Below, piece after piece: positions 21,148 to 28,546 of a DNA stretch of 28,546 nt. A model generated the notes under the pieces. That model did no database searches and was not told the DNA's origin. It saw only the letters and a program-made list of their open reading frames with translations. Each line of letters opens with the position of its first letter. Positions within the stretch are counted from its first letter, which is position 1. Made by a program: the position numbers and the translations under genes. Source of the DNA: a virus; IMG/VR virus record IMGVR_UViG_3300020548_000028, positions 1 to 28,546 of that record, one strand, 5' to 3'.

Positions 21148-21303
21148 ATGAATATGTATATACTGAAACCAGAATATGAAGGAACTATTATGGAAATCAT
21201 CAGAGATGAAATGAAAATAGTTTTTGATACAACATTAGAACCAAGTTCAACATACCCACATTTCTATGATATGGGTTTCACTTGGTGTTTTGACAAAATA
21301 TAA
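21148..21303 (+). CDS. Small ORF between fibre-associated genes (51 aa)
   Basis: ATG at 21148, 9 nt after the LamG gene's stop and after an A-rich leader (AAAAAAAGAAA); ends TAA at 21301-21303, 9 nt before the next ATG. Sequence begins MNMYILKPEYEGTIMEIIRD and ends MGFTWCFDKI, with acidic character and one Cys. Tight packing between two co-oriented genes and codon use without any CpG support it as real. No recognised domain; small proteins of this kind in receptor-binding loci can be fibre chaperones, but that is speculation. Confidence 0.55.
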   Translation: MNMYILKPEYEGTIMEIIRDEMKIVFDTTLEPSSTYPHFYDMGFTWCFDKI

Positions 21304-21312
21304 TGAAATGAA

Positions 21313-21906
21313 ATGAGTGTAGTCCTAAGAAATGATGACCATAAATACTTCCTTGATTGGAACAAAGTAACAAATGAACTCCAACTTACAGAGTGGGACT
21401 ATGTTCATGTTGGTAATAAGTCTGTTCTACAACTCTCTGCTACCTATTCTGTTGGAATGGGTATATCTGGTTCACCAATATATGGATCTTGGTATGATAC
21501 TACAAACCAAACAACAACTGCTAATACACCAACACCAATGTATTGTAATAGTGGTTCTGGTAATGGAATAACAAAAGTATATGACTCTAACTTTGAGGTT
21601 GATTATGCAGGAACTTACAACATTCAGTTCTCAGTTCAGTTAGACCAAACATCAGGTGCTGGTCATCATATCTTTATATGGTTTAGAAAGAATGGTGTTG
21701 ATATACCTTATTCTGCATCAGAGGTTGCTATACAAGGAACATTAGCAGAAAGTATTCCTTCTTGGAACTTTATTGTTGATATGGAACCTGGTGATTATAT
21801 AAACATAATGTATTCTGTAACTAATACAAATGTTTATTTGAAAGCAGTTGCTCCAAACTCTATTCCAGGCATACCTTCTGTTATCATAACAATGTGGAAA
21901 CTATAA
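21313..21906 (+). CDS. C1q/TNF-like jelly-roll virion protein (197 aa)
   Basis: The N-terminus (MSVVLRNDDHKYFLDWNKVTNEL) and a Ser/Gly/Thr linker lead into a C-terminal domain (about 90-197) with the C1q-like strand pattern. Seen in order: F.VDYAGTYNIQFSVQLDQTSGAGHHIFIWFRKNG, VDIPYSAS, WNFIVDMEPGDYINIMYS, IPSVIITMWKL. C1q/TNF-like trimeric knobs often form phage fibre tips or capsid fibres that bind glycans or proteins. It is the last gene of the adhesion block, followed by the palindrome before the tape measure. Fold call from pattern only. Confidence 0.6.
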   Translation: MSVVLRNDDHKYFLDWNKVTNELQLTEWDYVHVGNKSVLQLSATYSVGMGISGSPIYGSWYDTTNQTTTANTPTPMYCNSGSGNGITKVYDSNFEVDYAGTYNIQFSVQLDQTSGAGHHIFIWFRKNGVDIPYSASEVAIQGTLAESIPSWNFIVDMEPGDYINIMYSVTNTNVYLKAVAPNSIPGIPSVIITMWKL

Positions 21907-21918
21907 AAACAATCCACC

Positions 21919-21936
21919 CATAAAATATATTTTATG
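21919..21936 (+). promoter_or_regulatory. 18-bp perfect palindrome before the tape measure
   Basis: CATAAAATATATTTTATG is a complete palindrome, the longest of the three AAAATATATTTT sites. It begins 13 nt after the upstream stop and ends 15 nt before the ATG at 21952. Symmetry suggests binding of a dimeric regulator or a phage-specific promoter. Confidence 0.5.
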
Positions 21937-21951
21937 AAAAGAATATAGAGA

Positions 21952-24900
21952 ATGGCAGAAAACATAAACATAAAGGTTCTCATAGATGCTGCTGAGAGTG
22001 CTAAAACCATTCAGGAGACAAAGAAAGCACTTAGAGATCTAAGATCAGCAGCATTACAAGTTGAGGAGGGATCACAAGCATTCAATGACATAACAACAGC
22101 AGCAGGTCAGTTACAAGACAAGATTGGTGACTTAGCAGCAACTACAAAATACCTTGGTGATGATTTGAAAAACCTAAAAGGATTCACATCAATAGCACAG
22201 GGTATAGCAGGTGGTTTTGCTATTGCTCAGGGAGCAGCACAACTATTTGGAGTTGAGAATGGTAAGGTTGAGGAAAGTATAATGAAACTTCAAACTGCTA
22301 TGTCTTTATTGCAAGGTGTTCAAGCAGTTGGTGAGGTTCTACAAAAAGAAAGTGCTGCTACTTTATTCATACAGAATGGTTTGAGAAAGGCTGCTATTGC
22401 TTTGGCTGGGGAACAAGCAGTTGCCAATGCAGCAGTAGCAGTTTCAACAGGAACAGCAACTTTGGCTCAGAGAGCACTAAATGCTGCTATGAATGCTAAC
22501 CCAATACTTGCTTTGGTTGGACTCTTAGCAACTGCTGCTACTGCTTTATTTTTATTTTCAAAAGATACTGAAAAGGCAACAAAAGCAGAGGAGGAAGCAA
22601 AGAAAGCATCAGAGGAAAGAACAAAAGCACTTGAAGCAGAGTCTGCTGCTTATGAGAGTTTTATTGGTAAGGAAGCAGCAGGTTATCAAACACTTGCAGC
22701 ACAACTTTCAGCAACAAATCCTAAATCACAAGAAAGACTTGACCTGATAAAACAGATCAATGATACTTATGGAACTACATTGAAAAATATGTCAGATGAA
22801 AATGAGTTTCAAAAACAAATAACAGCATCTATATCAGAATACATTTCATTCTTGAAACAAAAGTATGCCCTTCAATCTCAACAAAAAGCAATAGAAACTG
22901 CTCTTGGAAAACAAGCAACTCTTGAAAAACAGATTCTGGACTTAGAAATACAAAGAGGTGTTGCTCAAACTCAGTTGAATGCCAAAAAACTTGGTGTTTA
23001 TAGAGACATCAACATTGAACAAACACCTGAGTGGAAACAAGTTCAAGCAACACAAAAACTTATTGATGAGAAAAAAAATCAAATCAAAGCAGAGGAAGGT
23101 GTTGTAAGTAGTGCTATACAAAACTCTGTAAAACTATCACAACAGATAAAAGCATCTGGATTGAGGACATCTACTGAGAGAGTTGAGAATGAGAAAAAGA
23201 CAAATGATAAAGTCATAAAAGAACACAAAGACTTTGTTGCTGACTACTCAAAACTTGATGAAACAATAGTAAATAATACTGAGGATATACAAGCACAGAT
23301 TGTTGAGGGTTGGACCAACACATATGAGAAACAACTACTTGAACTAAAAAGTTCAATGGAGTCTCAAAAACAGACTATCATTGATGAATACAACTCTGCA
23401 TTAGATGTTGTGGATAACAACTTTCAAAGTTATGCTGAATCAAATAAGATAAATCTTGTAAATCTTGATACAAATCAAATAAAAGAACAATATGACAGGT
23501 TTGTAGCAACACAAGTTGGTTTGAGCCAAAAACTACAAATACTTGAAGCACAAAAGACTGCAAGACTTGACCAGATAAACAGAACATACCTTCAAGATCA
23601 GGAAAGACTATTCAAAGAACAATCTGAAAGAATAAAGGAAATCATTTTAGAATCTACAAACATTGTTCTCTCCACATCAGAATATGGAAGGTATATCAAC
23701 TATGTTGAGATTAGAACAAAGCAGTTGAAAGCAAATGTTCTTGCTGCTAACAAAGAGACTTATGATAAGATTGAAAAAGAATATTCAAAGAACTTTGACA
23801 ACTTTGAGAAGTATCAAAAACTAACAAAAGAACTGGCAAAAAGTGTTGGTTCAGAAGCATATGAATCTGAAAAGGGATACTATGAGTTGAGGTCTCAGGA
23901 TATAGCAAAGTTGAGTGTTGAACAAACCTATCTATATGACCAAAACATTACTGATAGTAAAGAGTTTATACAAACACTTGGACTTCAAAATAGTCAGTTA
24001 CTGAGTATTGGATCAACATTGAATGCTGTTTCTACATCAACAAATAAGGTTCTTTCTATCTGGACTATAATGGCATCCAGAAAAGATGATGTGAATCAAC
24101 TTACAGAGACTTTCATAAATCAGGGTAGACAAGTAACAGGTGCAGACCTTACATTACTTGACTATCTTGGAACATTAGAGAGAGTTGGTATGATTACAGG
24201 TAAGGAGAATCAAAGTATTTTGAACTTTGGAAAAGCATTGGATAAAGTAAAAGATAGTGTTGATGTGACAAATACTGCTTGGGGATCATCAGTAAAAGTG
24301 ACAGACCAGGTCAGTAAGAATGTAGGTGAGTTGATTTATCAAGTTCTTGATCTTGGTAGAGCAATAAATAGTGGTGAAACAGGTCAGAACAAGTTTCTAT
24401 CTGCTATCTATTTGGACAAACTAAACATACTGAAAGATGCTGAAAAGAACATATCTGCTGAAATAGTAACTTCTAACCAAAAGAACCTTGACCAAAATCA
24501 AAAGTTTATTGATAGTCAAAAGAGACTAATAACAGCATATGAGGAAACACTAAAAGATAAAAGCCTAAGTCCTATTGATTCTGAAAAATACAAAGTAGAA
24601 CTTGAAAAGGCACAAGGGGATCTAAAAAAGTTTGAGGAGAACCAAACTAAGTTTATTGAAAAACAAAAGACTCAAAAATCATTTGCTATAAAACCAACTG
24701 GTCCAGACCAGATTGGACTTGAACAACTTATCAAGGACTATCCAGAGTTGAATGATAAGATTGTAAAGTTGTTGGAGGACAGATACAAAGCAATGACTAA
24801 GATTGAGAATGACTTTTATGAGGAACAGAAGTATGAACTATTTATGTCTTTACAAAAAGGAAACATTACAAAAGAGAAATATGATAAAGATTCTGAGACA

Positions 24901-25845
24901 CTTGAAATAAACCACCAAGAGAATCTACTTTCTATTGATGTTTCTTATGGTAAGAAAGGTCAGGATGCTTTGGCAGCAAATGAAAAGAAAAAAGGTGAAA
25001 TAATAAAAGCAGAACAGGATAAAGTAAAAGCAAGTAAACAGGATTTTATACAAGAAATGTTGAATCTTGAATCACAACTATCTGCTGGTATTATGGATCT
25101 TGTGAATGCTGATTATGAAAGAAGGATTGAAAATCTACAAAGAGAGTATGATATAAGAATAGGTGCTGTTGCAGCAGAAGCAAGGGCATATGAACTATCA
25201 CTACAAGATAGAACTGCTGCTGAAATACAAGTAGAACAGAAAAAACAAGCATTCAAGGATGAAATGAATCAGTTGGACATTGAAAGACAGAACAAAGAGA
25301 GACAACTGAGAATGGAGCAGTTCAATAAACAAAAAGCAGCAGATATAATCCAAGCAGGTATAAATGGTGCTCTTGCTTTTACAAAAGCACTTGCTCTTAC
25401 AGGTCCATATGCTCTTGCCATTCAGGGTCTTATAGCAACACAAGTAGCAGCACAGATTGGATTCATAGCAGCACAACAACCAGCATTTGCTGATGGTGGT
25501 CTTGTTACAGGTCCAGGTGGTCCAAAGGATGACAAAATCTCTGCCAGACTATCAAATGGTGAAAGTGTAATCAATGCCAAATCAACAAAAATGTATGCTC
25601 CTGTTTTATCTGCTATAAATCAAGCAGGTGGTGGTAAAGCAATACCATTTGCCAAAGGTGGTCTTGTTACAAACACATCTACTACAATGACTATTGGTGA
25701 GAAAGCAATGGTTGTAGATACATCAAGACTTGAACAAGCAATCAATAGGTTGAATGAAAGACCTGTTGAGACTTATGTAAAAGAAAGTAGAATCACAGCA
25801 GCACAATCTCAATCTCAGAAAGAGAAAAAGAGAACAAGTTTCTAA
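21952..25845 (+). CDS. Tape measure protein (1297 aa)
   Basis: The longest frame in the window; it fills the tail tube, sets tail length and helps DNA entry. The N-terminus has Ala-rich helices (AESAKTIQETKKALRDLRSAALQVEEG). A Gly/Ala-rich segment (78-100) and a hydrophobic stretch (184-202, ILALVGLLATAATALFLF) could insert in the host membrane. Very long coiled-coil stretches follow, rich in Lys/Glu/Gln (205-450, 880-1130). The C-terminus has FADGGLVTGPGGPKDDKISARL and IPFAKGGLVTNTST, a Gly-rich pair characteristic of tape measures in Bacteroidota phages. No lysozyme or peptidase motif seen. If fully helical, 1297 residues span roughly 190 nm, so a long-tailed siphovirus is likely (inference). 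Confidence 0.9.
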   Translation: MAENINIKVLIDAAESAKTIQETKKALRDLRSAALQVEEGSQAFNDITTAAGQLQDKIGDLAATTKYLGDDLKNLKGFTSIAQGIAGGFAIAQGAAQLFGVENGKVEESIMKLQTAMSLLQGVQAVGEVLQKESAATLFIQNGLRKAAIALAGEQAVANAAVAVSTGTATLAQRALNAAMNANPILALVGLLATAATALFLFSKDTEKATKAEEEAKKASEERTKALEAESAAYESFIGKEAAGYQTLAAQLSATNPKSQERLDLIKQINDTYGTTLKNMSDENEFQKQITASISEYISFLKQKYALQSQQKAIETALGKQATLEKQILDLEIQRGVAQTQLNAKKLGVYRDINIEQTPEWKQVQATQKLIDEKKNQIKAEEGVVSSAIQNSVKLSQQIKASGLRTSTERVENEKKTNDKVIKEHKDFVADYSKLDETIVNNTEDIQAQIVEGWTNTYEKQLLELKSSMESQKQTIIDEYNSALDVVDNNFQSYAESNKINLVNLDTNQIKEQYDRFVATQVGLSQKLQILEAQKTARLDQINRTYLQDQERLFKEQSERIKEIILESTNIVLSTSEYGRYINYVEIRTKQLKANVLAANKETYDKIEKEYSKNFDNFEKYQKLTKELAKSVGSEAYESEKGYYELRSQDIAKLSVEQTYLYDQNITDSKEFIQTLGLQNSQLLSIGSTLNAVSTSTNKVLSIWTIMASRKDDVNQLTETFINQGRQVTGADLTLLDYLGTLERVGMITGKENQSILNFGKALDKVKDSVDVTNTAWGSSVKVTDQVSKNVGELIYQVLDLGRAINSGETGQNKFLSAIYLDKLNILKDAEKNISAEIVTSNQKNLDQNQKFIDSQKRLITAYEETLKDKSLSPIDSEKYKVELEKAQGDLKKFEENQTKFIEKQKTQKSFAIKPTGPDQIGLEQLIKDYPELNDKIVKLLEDRYKAMTKIENDFYEEQKYELFMSLQKGNITKEKYDKDSETLEINHQENLLSIDVSYGKKGQDALAANEKKKGEIIKAEQDKVKASKQDFIQEMLNLESQLSAGIMDLVNADYERRIENLQREYDIRIGAVAAEARAYELSLQDRTAAEIQVEQKKQAFKDEMNQLDIERQNKERQLRMEQFNKQKAADIIQAGINGALAFTKALALTGPYALAIQGLIATQVAAQIGFIAAQQPAFADGGLVTGPGGPKDDKISARLSNGESVINAKSTKMYAPVLSAINQAGGGKAIPFAKGGLVTNTSTTMTIGEKAMVVDTSRLEQAINRLNERPVETYVKESRITAAQSQSQKEKKRTSF

Positions 25846-25867
25846 AATCTACAAAAAAATAAAAAAA

Positions 25868-25880
25868 TATACTTTGTGAT
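25868..25880 (+). promoter_or_regulatory. Degenerate TATAC-N5 motif before the protease
   Basis: TATACTTTGT followed by GAT, in the 35-nt gap after the tape measure and touching the ATG at 25881. The left arm and spacer equal those at 26989-26998 before the capsid gene, but the right arm GTATA is replaced by GATAT. Possibly a leader element rather than a binding site. Confidence 0.3.
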
Positions 25881-26981
25881 ATGGAGAAAAGAATACCTAC
25901 TTACAGGATTGTAGTAAATCCTGATGATGAAAAGACAGGAGTCTATGCAGTGTCATTGGTTGATGAACCTGCTATTGAAGTTGACTGGATCAAGTTGTCA
26001 AAAGAGATACAGGACTTTGAGTTCTCTGTGAATAAGGACAAACAAATGTTGTTTGGACCTTTGCTTATTCCTAACAAACTTATTTTCAGGAGAGATGAAA
26101 AAGGTAATGAATACAACATAGTGTTTGATGAGGACACTATTCAAATCATTGCTGATAAATACAATGAGAACAAACTTGGTGATGTTTTCAACTTTCAACA
26201 TTCTGATAGAAAAGTCCAAGCAGTCTTACTTCAAAACTGGATTACAGGTGAAGTTGATAAGTCAAAGGAGTATGGATTTGAACTACCAAAAGGAACTTGG
26301 TTTGGTGGTGTAAAAGTAAAGGATGAGGAGTTCTGGATGAGTGAAGTAAAGACAGAGAAAGTAAAAGGATTCTCTGTTGAAATCATGGCAGGAACTGAAC
26401 TTATAGAAATGACTGCTGAGGCAGATAAAAATAAAAATGAACAACTTATGGAATATAAGACAAGAGATGGTCTTACATTGACTTGGGAAGGTGATGCTGC
26501 TGTTGGAAAAGAAGTATTCTTGGTATTAGAGGATGGAACTAAGGTTTCTGCTGATAATGGAGAATATGAGTTAGAAGATGGAACAAAACTGGTTGTAAGT
26601 GAAGGTAAGGTTGCAGAAATCAAACCAGTTGAAGTTGAAGCAGGAAATGATGAGGAAATGGCAGAACCTGTTGCTACTGAAACACCTTCTCAACCAACTG
26701 TTGATGTTATGGAGATTGTAAAGCCTATTTTTGAGGAAATGAGAACTATCATAGCAGAGTTGAGTTCAAGAATAGACAAACTTGAAAATGTTGAACCAAC
26801 AACTGAGGAGGAATCCACATTATCAAAAGTTAGAGAGTTAGAGGATAAAGTTGAAGTTCTTTCTAAAATGGCAGGAGCACCTTCTATCACTAAAACTAAA
26901 ACTGATAGTGAAATCAAAAGAGAAAACTCTGAGAAACACATTCTTGCAAGAGTTGAGTTCTTGAAAAATCTACAAAAATAG
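25881..26981 (+). CDS. Prohead protease (XkdF-like) fused to a scaffold-like C-terminus (366 aa)
   Basis: Processes the scaffold and capsid during prohead maturation. The N-terminal 170 residues fit the XkdF-like phage serine protease family: YAVSLVDEPAI (22-32), GPLLIPN (59-65), NFQHSD with H107, WITGEV (120-125), GTWFGGVKVKDEEFW, and KGFSVEI with S165. H107 and S165 are the likely catalytic pair. Residues 190-245 form a beta-rich DGT-(K/x)-rich insert (TRDGLTLTWEG, LEDGTKVSADN, LEDGTKLVVSEGKVAEIKP). Residues 270-366 are helical and coiled coil (PIFEEMRTIIAELSSRIDKLENV, KVRELEDKVEVLSKMAG), as in scaffolds. One gene therefore probably supplies both protease and scaffold; the gene lies just upstream of the capsid gene, as usual. 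Confidence 0.75.
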   Translation: MEKRIPTYRIVVNPDDEKTGVYAVSLVDEPAIEVDWIKLSKEIQDFEFSVNKDKQMLFGPLLIPNKLIFRRDEKGNEYNIVFDEDTIQIIADKYNENKLGDVFNFQHSDRKVQAVLLQNWITGEVDKSKEYGFELPKGTWFGGVKVKDEEFWMSEVKTEKVKGFSVEIMAGTELIEMTAEADKNKNEQLMEYKTRDGLTLTWEGDAAVGKEVFLVLEDGTKVSADNGEYELEDGTKLVVSEGKVAEIKPVEVEAGNDEEMAEPVATETPSQPTVDVMEIVKPIFEEMRTIIAELSSRIDKLENVEPTTEEESTLSKVRELEDKVEVLSKMAGAPSITKTKTDSEIKRENSEKHILARVEFLKNLQK

Positions 26982-26988
26982 ATGATTT

Positions 26989-27003
26989 TATACTTTGTGT
27001 ATA
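26989..27003 (+). promoter_or_regulatory. TATAC-N5-GTATA dyad, copy before the capsid gene
   Basis: TATAC (26989-26993), TTTGT, GTATA (26999-27003), in the 47-nt gap between protease and capsid. Same dyad as 2521-2535 and 5641-5655. It would allow separate, high-level transcription of the capsid gene. ATG is 25 nt downstream after an A-rich leader. Confidence 0.5.
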
Positions 27004-27028
27004 AAAATAAAAAAAATAAAAATAAAAT

Positions 27029-27958
27029 ATGAATACAAATAGTTTCAAACTAAGTTTCACTGACAACACTGTGTTCTATGGTAAGGATGCTGAGGGATTC
27101 TATGCAAAAGCATTATTGACTGGTAAGTCAAAAGAGGAGTTCAAGTTGATACCAAATGTGAAATCAAAAATCAAGTTAGGGCAGTTGAACATTGGAAACA
27201 TCTTACAAGATGCTGATTGTTCATTCTCATCTACTGGTGAAGGAACATTGGATCAAAAATCTTTTGAGGTTTGTCCAATCAAAATCAACTTAGAGTATTG
27301 CCAAAGAACTTTTGAAGTTGATTACTTATCTCAGTTATTGAGACCAGGATCAAACAATGTAGAAGTAATGCCAGCATCTGTTGAGTCATTTCTTTTAGAA
27401 CAAGCAGCATTGAAAGTATCTGCTGACACAGAACAAATAGTATGGAAAGGTGATTCAGCAACTGCTTCTTATCCACTTTCTTTATGTGATGGTTTACAAA
27501 AACAGTTCAAAGCAGATGGTAATGTTATTGACATTACAGCAACTGCTTCTATCACTACTGCAAATGTTATTGCTGAGTTGACAAAAGTATATAATGCTAT
27601 TCCAGAGCAAATCATTGCTGAGGATGATATGAGAATCTTCTTATCTCCAACTGCTCACAGAGCATACAGACAAGCATTGGCATCTGCTTCATCTGAGGCA
27701 TATTACATGCAAAACTATGGAGAGTTACACTTCTTAGATGTGAAACTTTCAGTAGCACCAGGTTTGACAGCAAACTATATGGTAGCAGCAAGAAAATCTA
27801 ACTTACTTTTATTGACTGACTTGATGTCTGACTTTGAGGATGTTCAAATCTTACCACAGAAAAATGTAACTGGTGTTCCAGTTGTAAGAATGATTGGTGA
27901 GTTCAAGTTTGGTGTTGGATACATCTATGGTTCAGAAGTAGTTTTCTACTGGAACTAA
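27029..27958 (+). CDS. Major capsid protein, HK97-fold type (309 aa)
   Basis: Position (directly after protease-scaffold) and sequence fit a Bacteroidota phage major capsid protein. The N-terminal arm (NTNSFKLSFTDNTVFYGKDAEGF) is followed by an E-loop-like region (about 40-90, with CSFSSTGEGTLDQKSFEVCPIKINLEYCQRTFEVDYL). The P-domain spine helix is about 115-140 (PASVESFLLEQAALKVSADTEQIVW). The A-domain contains AHRAYRQALASASSEAYYMQ and a terminal strand series (VPVVRMIGEFKFGVGYIYGSEVVFYWN). About 309 residues is within the range for such proteins. It starts ATATG after a long A-rich leader and ends in a hairpin. Cysteines at about 72 and 90 are unusual in number. Fold assignment by pattern, not structure. 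Confidence 0.8.
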   Translation: MNTNSFKLSFTDNTVFYGKDAEGFYAKALLTGKSKEEFKLIPNVKSKIKLGQLNIGNILQDADCSFSSTGEGTLDQKSFEVCPIKINLEYCQRTFEVDYLSQLLRPGSNNVEVMPASVESFLLEQAALKVSADTEQIVWKGDSATASYPLSLCDGLQKQFKADGNVIDITATASITTANVIAELTKVYNAIPEQIIAEDDMRIFLSPTAHRAYRQALASASSEAYYMQNYGELHFLDVKLSVAPGLTANYMVAARKSNLLLLTDLMSDFEDVQILPQKNVTGVPVVRMIGEFKFGVGYIYGSEVVFYWN

Positions 27959-27974
27959 AAACTAAAACAGATAT

Positions 27975-27996
27975 GGGGTTCTCAATGAACCCCTTT
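27975..27996 (+). terminator. Hairpin after the capsid gene, possible partial terminator
   Basis: GGGGTTC (27975-27981), loop TCAAT, GAACCCC (27987-27993), then TTTAT. The 7-bp stem is GC-rich for this genome but the T tract is short. Located 17 nt after the capsid stop; it may limit read-through or protect the capsid mRNA 3' end. Confidence 0.55.
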
Positions 27997-28021
27997 ATCA
28001 TAAAAATAAAAAATACAAAAT

Positions 28022-28546
28022 ATGGCAATATGTAATGCATTATCTGCTGGTTTATCAAAGAGTTGTGAAACTAATGCAGGAGGTATAAACAAGATCTATA
28101 TTACTGATTTTGAAAATGTGACTTCATATACTATTGGTGCTGCTACTGCTCCTCAAACAGGAGACTGGATAGATGCTCTAACATTGAATGGTTCAACAAA
28201 GTTCTATGAGTTCCAAACTAACAAAAATGTTTGTAACTTCACTGAATCTGTTGCTATTGATTTGAACAATGGAACTACTTTTTTCAATCAAGTTGTAAGT
28301 CTTGTTTTATCAAGGAGAGAAACAACAAAAAGAACTGCTATTGAGAAGTTGGTAGATGGTCAAAAACAACTTTTGATTATTGTTCTTGATTCTAATGGTA
28401 ACTACTGGTTATTTGGAAAACAAGAAGGTTCATATGTAACTGCTATTGAAGGTGGTTCTGGAACAGCAAAAGCAGATGCTAATGGTTATACTATTACTTT
28501 CACAGCAATGGAACCAGATCAAGCATGGGGTGTAGACCCAACTATT
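28022..28546 (+). CDS. Tail-tube-like structural protein, cut at the window edge (175 aa present)
   Basis: Open from ATG at 28022 (MAICNALSAGLSKSCETNAG) to the last base without a stop. The beginning has two Cys (residues 4 and 15) and a GGINKIYITDFENV strand. The middle holds RRETTKRTAIEKLVDGQKQLLIIVLDSNGNYWLFGKQEGS, and the last visible part is GTAKADANGYTITFTAMEPDQAWGVDPTI. The motif DxNGxYxLxG followed by DANGYTITF and then E..(P/D)A resembles tail tube proteins of phages of Bacteroidota, which form the ring stack around the tape measure. I regard this as a probable tail tube; a capsid-associated protein is the alternative. It starts after an ATAAAAATAAAAAATACAAAATATG leader, 26 nt after the hairpin. 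Confidence 0.5.
   Translation, partial: MAICNALSAGLSKSCETNAGGINKIYITDFENVTSYTIGAATAPQTGDWIDALTLNGSTKFYEFQTNKNVCNFTESVAIDLNNGTTFFNQVVSLVLSRRETTKRTAIEKLVDGQKQLLIIVLDSNGNYWLFGKQEGSYVTAIEGGSGTAKADANGYTITFTAMEPDQAWGVDPTI

Noticed and set aside
1-28546. tRNA genes, integrase, lysis cassette or CRISPR array
   Set aside because: I looked for cloverleaf ends, tyrosine or serine recombinase motifs, endolysin motifs and regular repeat-spacer patterns and saw none.

Overview
The window is a contiguous part of a tailed double-stranded DNA phage (or prophage) genome that probably infects a member of the Bacteroidota. It contains TerS, TerL, a tail assembly chaperone pair, tail completion proteins, a 1297-residue tape measure protein, an XkdF-like prohead protease and an HK97-fold major capsid protein. 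The host assignment is inferred from three features. Genes lack Shine-Dalgarno sequences and start after A-rich leaders of the type AATAAAATATG. The leftward genes carry promoters matching the Bacteroidota -33/-7 consensus (TTTG, 20 nt, TAnnTTTG). The base composition is AT-rich. A long tape measure and no visible sheath gene point to a siphovirus-like particle. No tRNA, CRISPR array, integrase or insertion sequence was found.

Layout. 1-1575 (minus strand): four small unrecognised genes; three of them follow a near-identical solo promoter that starts at the stop codon of the gene before, which suggests early or host-takeover genes. 1576-5616 (plus): a zinc-ribbon protein with two tandem repeats, a minimal polymerase-like protein with family A/single-subunit polymerase motifs, a GIY-YIG nuclease with a ribbon-helix-helix tail, and three unknown proteins. 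A strong terminator at 5283-5315 lies inside this block, before its last gene. 5617-9868: packaging block with TerS, a small protein, a DPPY-type DNA methyltransferase, TerL, a sigma-like protein, a small membrane protein and a small CxxC protein. 9869-21906: tail chaperone with a probable -1 frameshift, tail completion proteins, two large tail-tip proteins, a tail fibre and several small receptor-binding or decoration candidates. 21907-28546: tape measure, protease-scaffold, major capsid protein and a truncated tail-tube-like gene. No portal is visible. Head genes follow the tape measure, so the usual module order is permuted.

Global oddity. CpG is almost absent. Reading through by eye I find only five CG dinucleotides in 28.5 kb, all within GCGCT, while GpC is common. 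No CGN arginine codon is present, and CG is also missing across codon boundaries. This is the most unusual property of the window.

Regulation. Three motif classes partition the genes: host-like promoters on the early leftward genes; a TATAC-N5-GTATA dyad before the polymerase-like gene, TerS and the capsid gene (degenerate before the protease); and an AT palindrome centred on AAAATATATTTT before the tail chaperone, tail fibre and tape measure genes. The sigma-like gene beside TerL is a candidate reader of the latter two.
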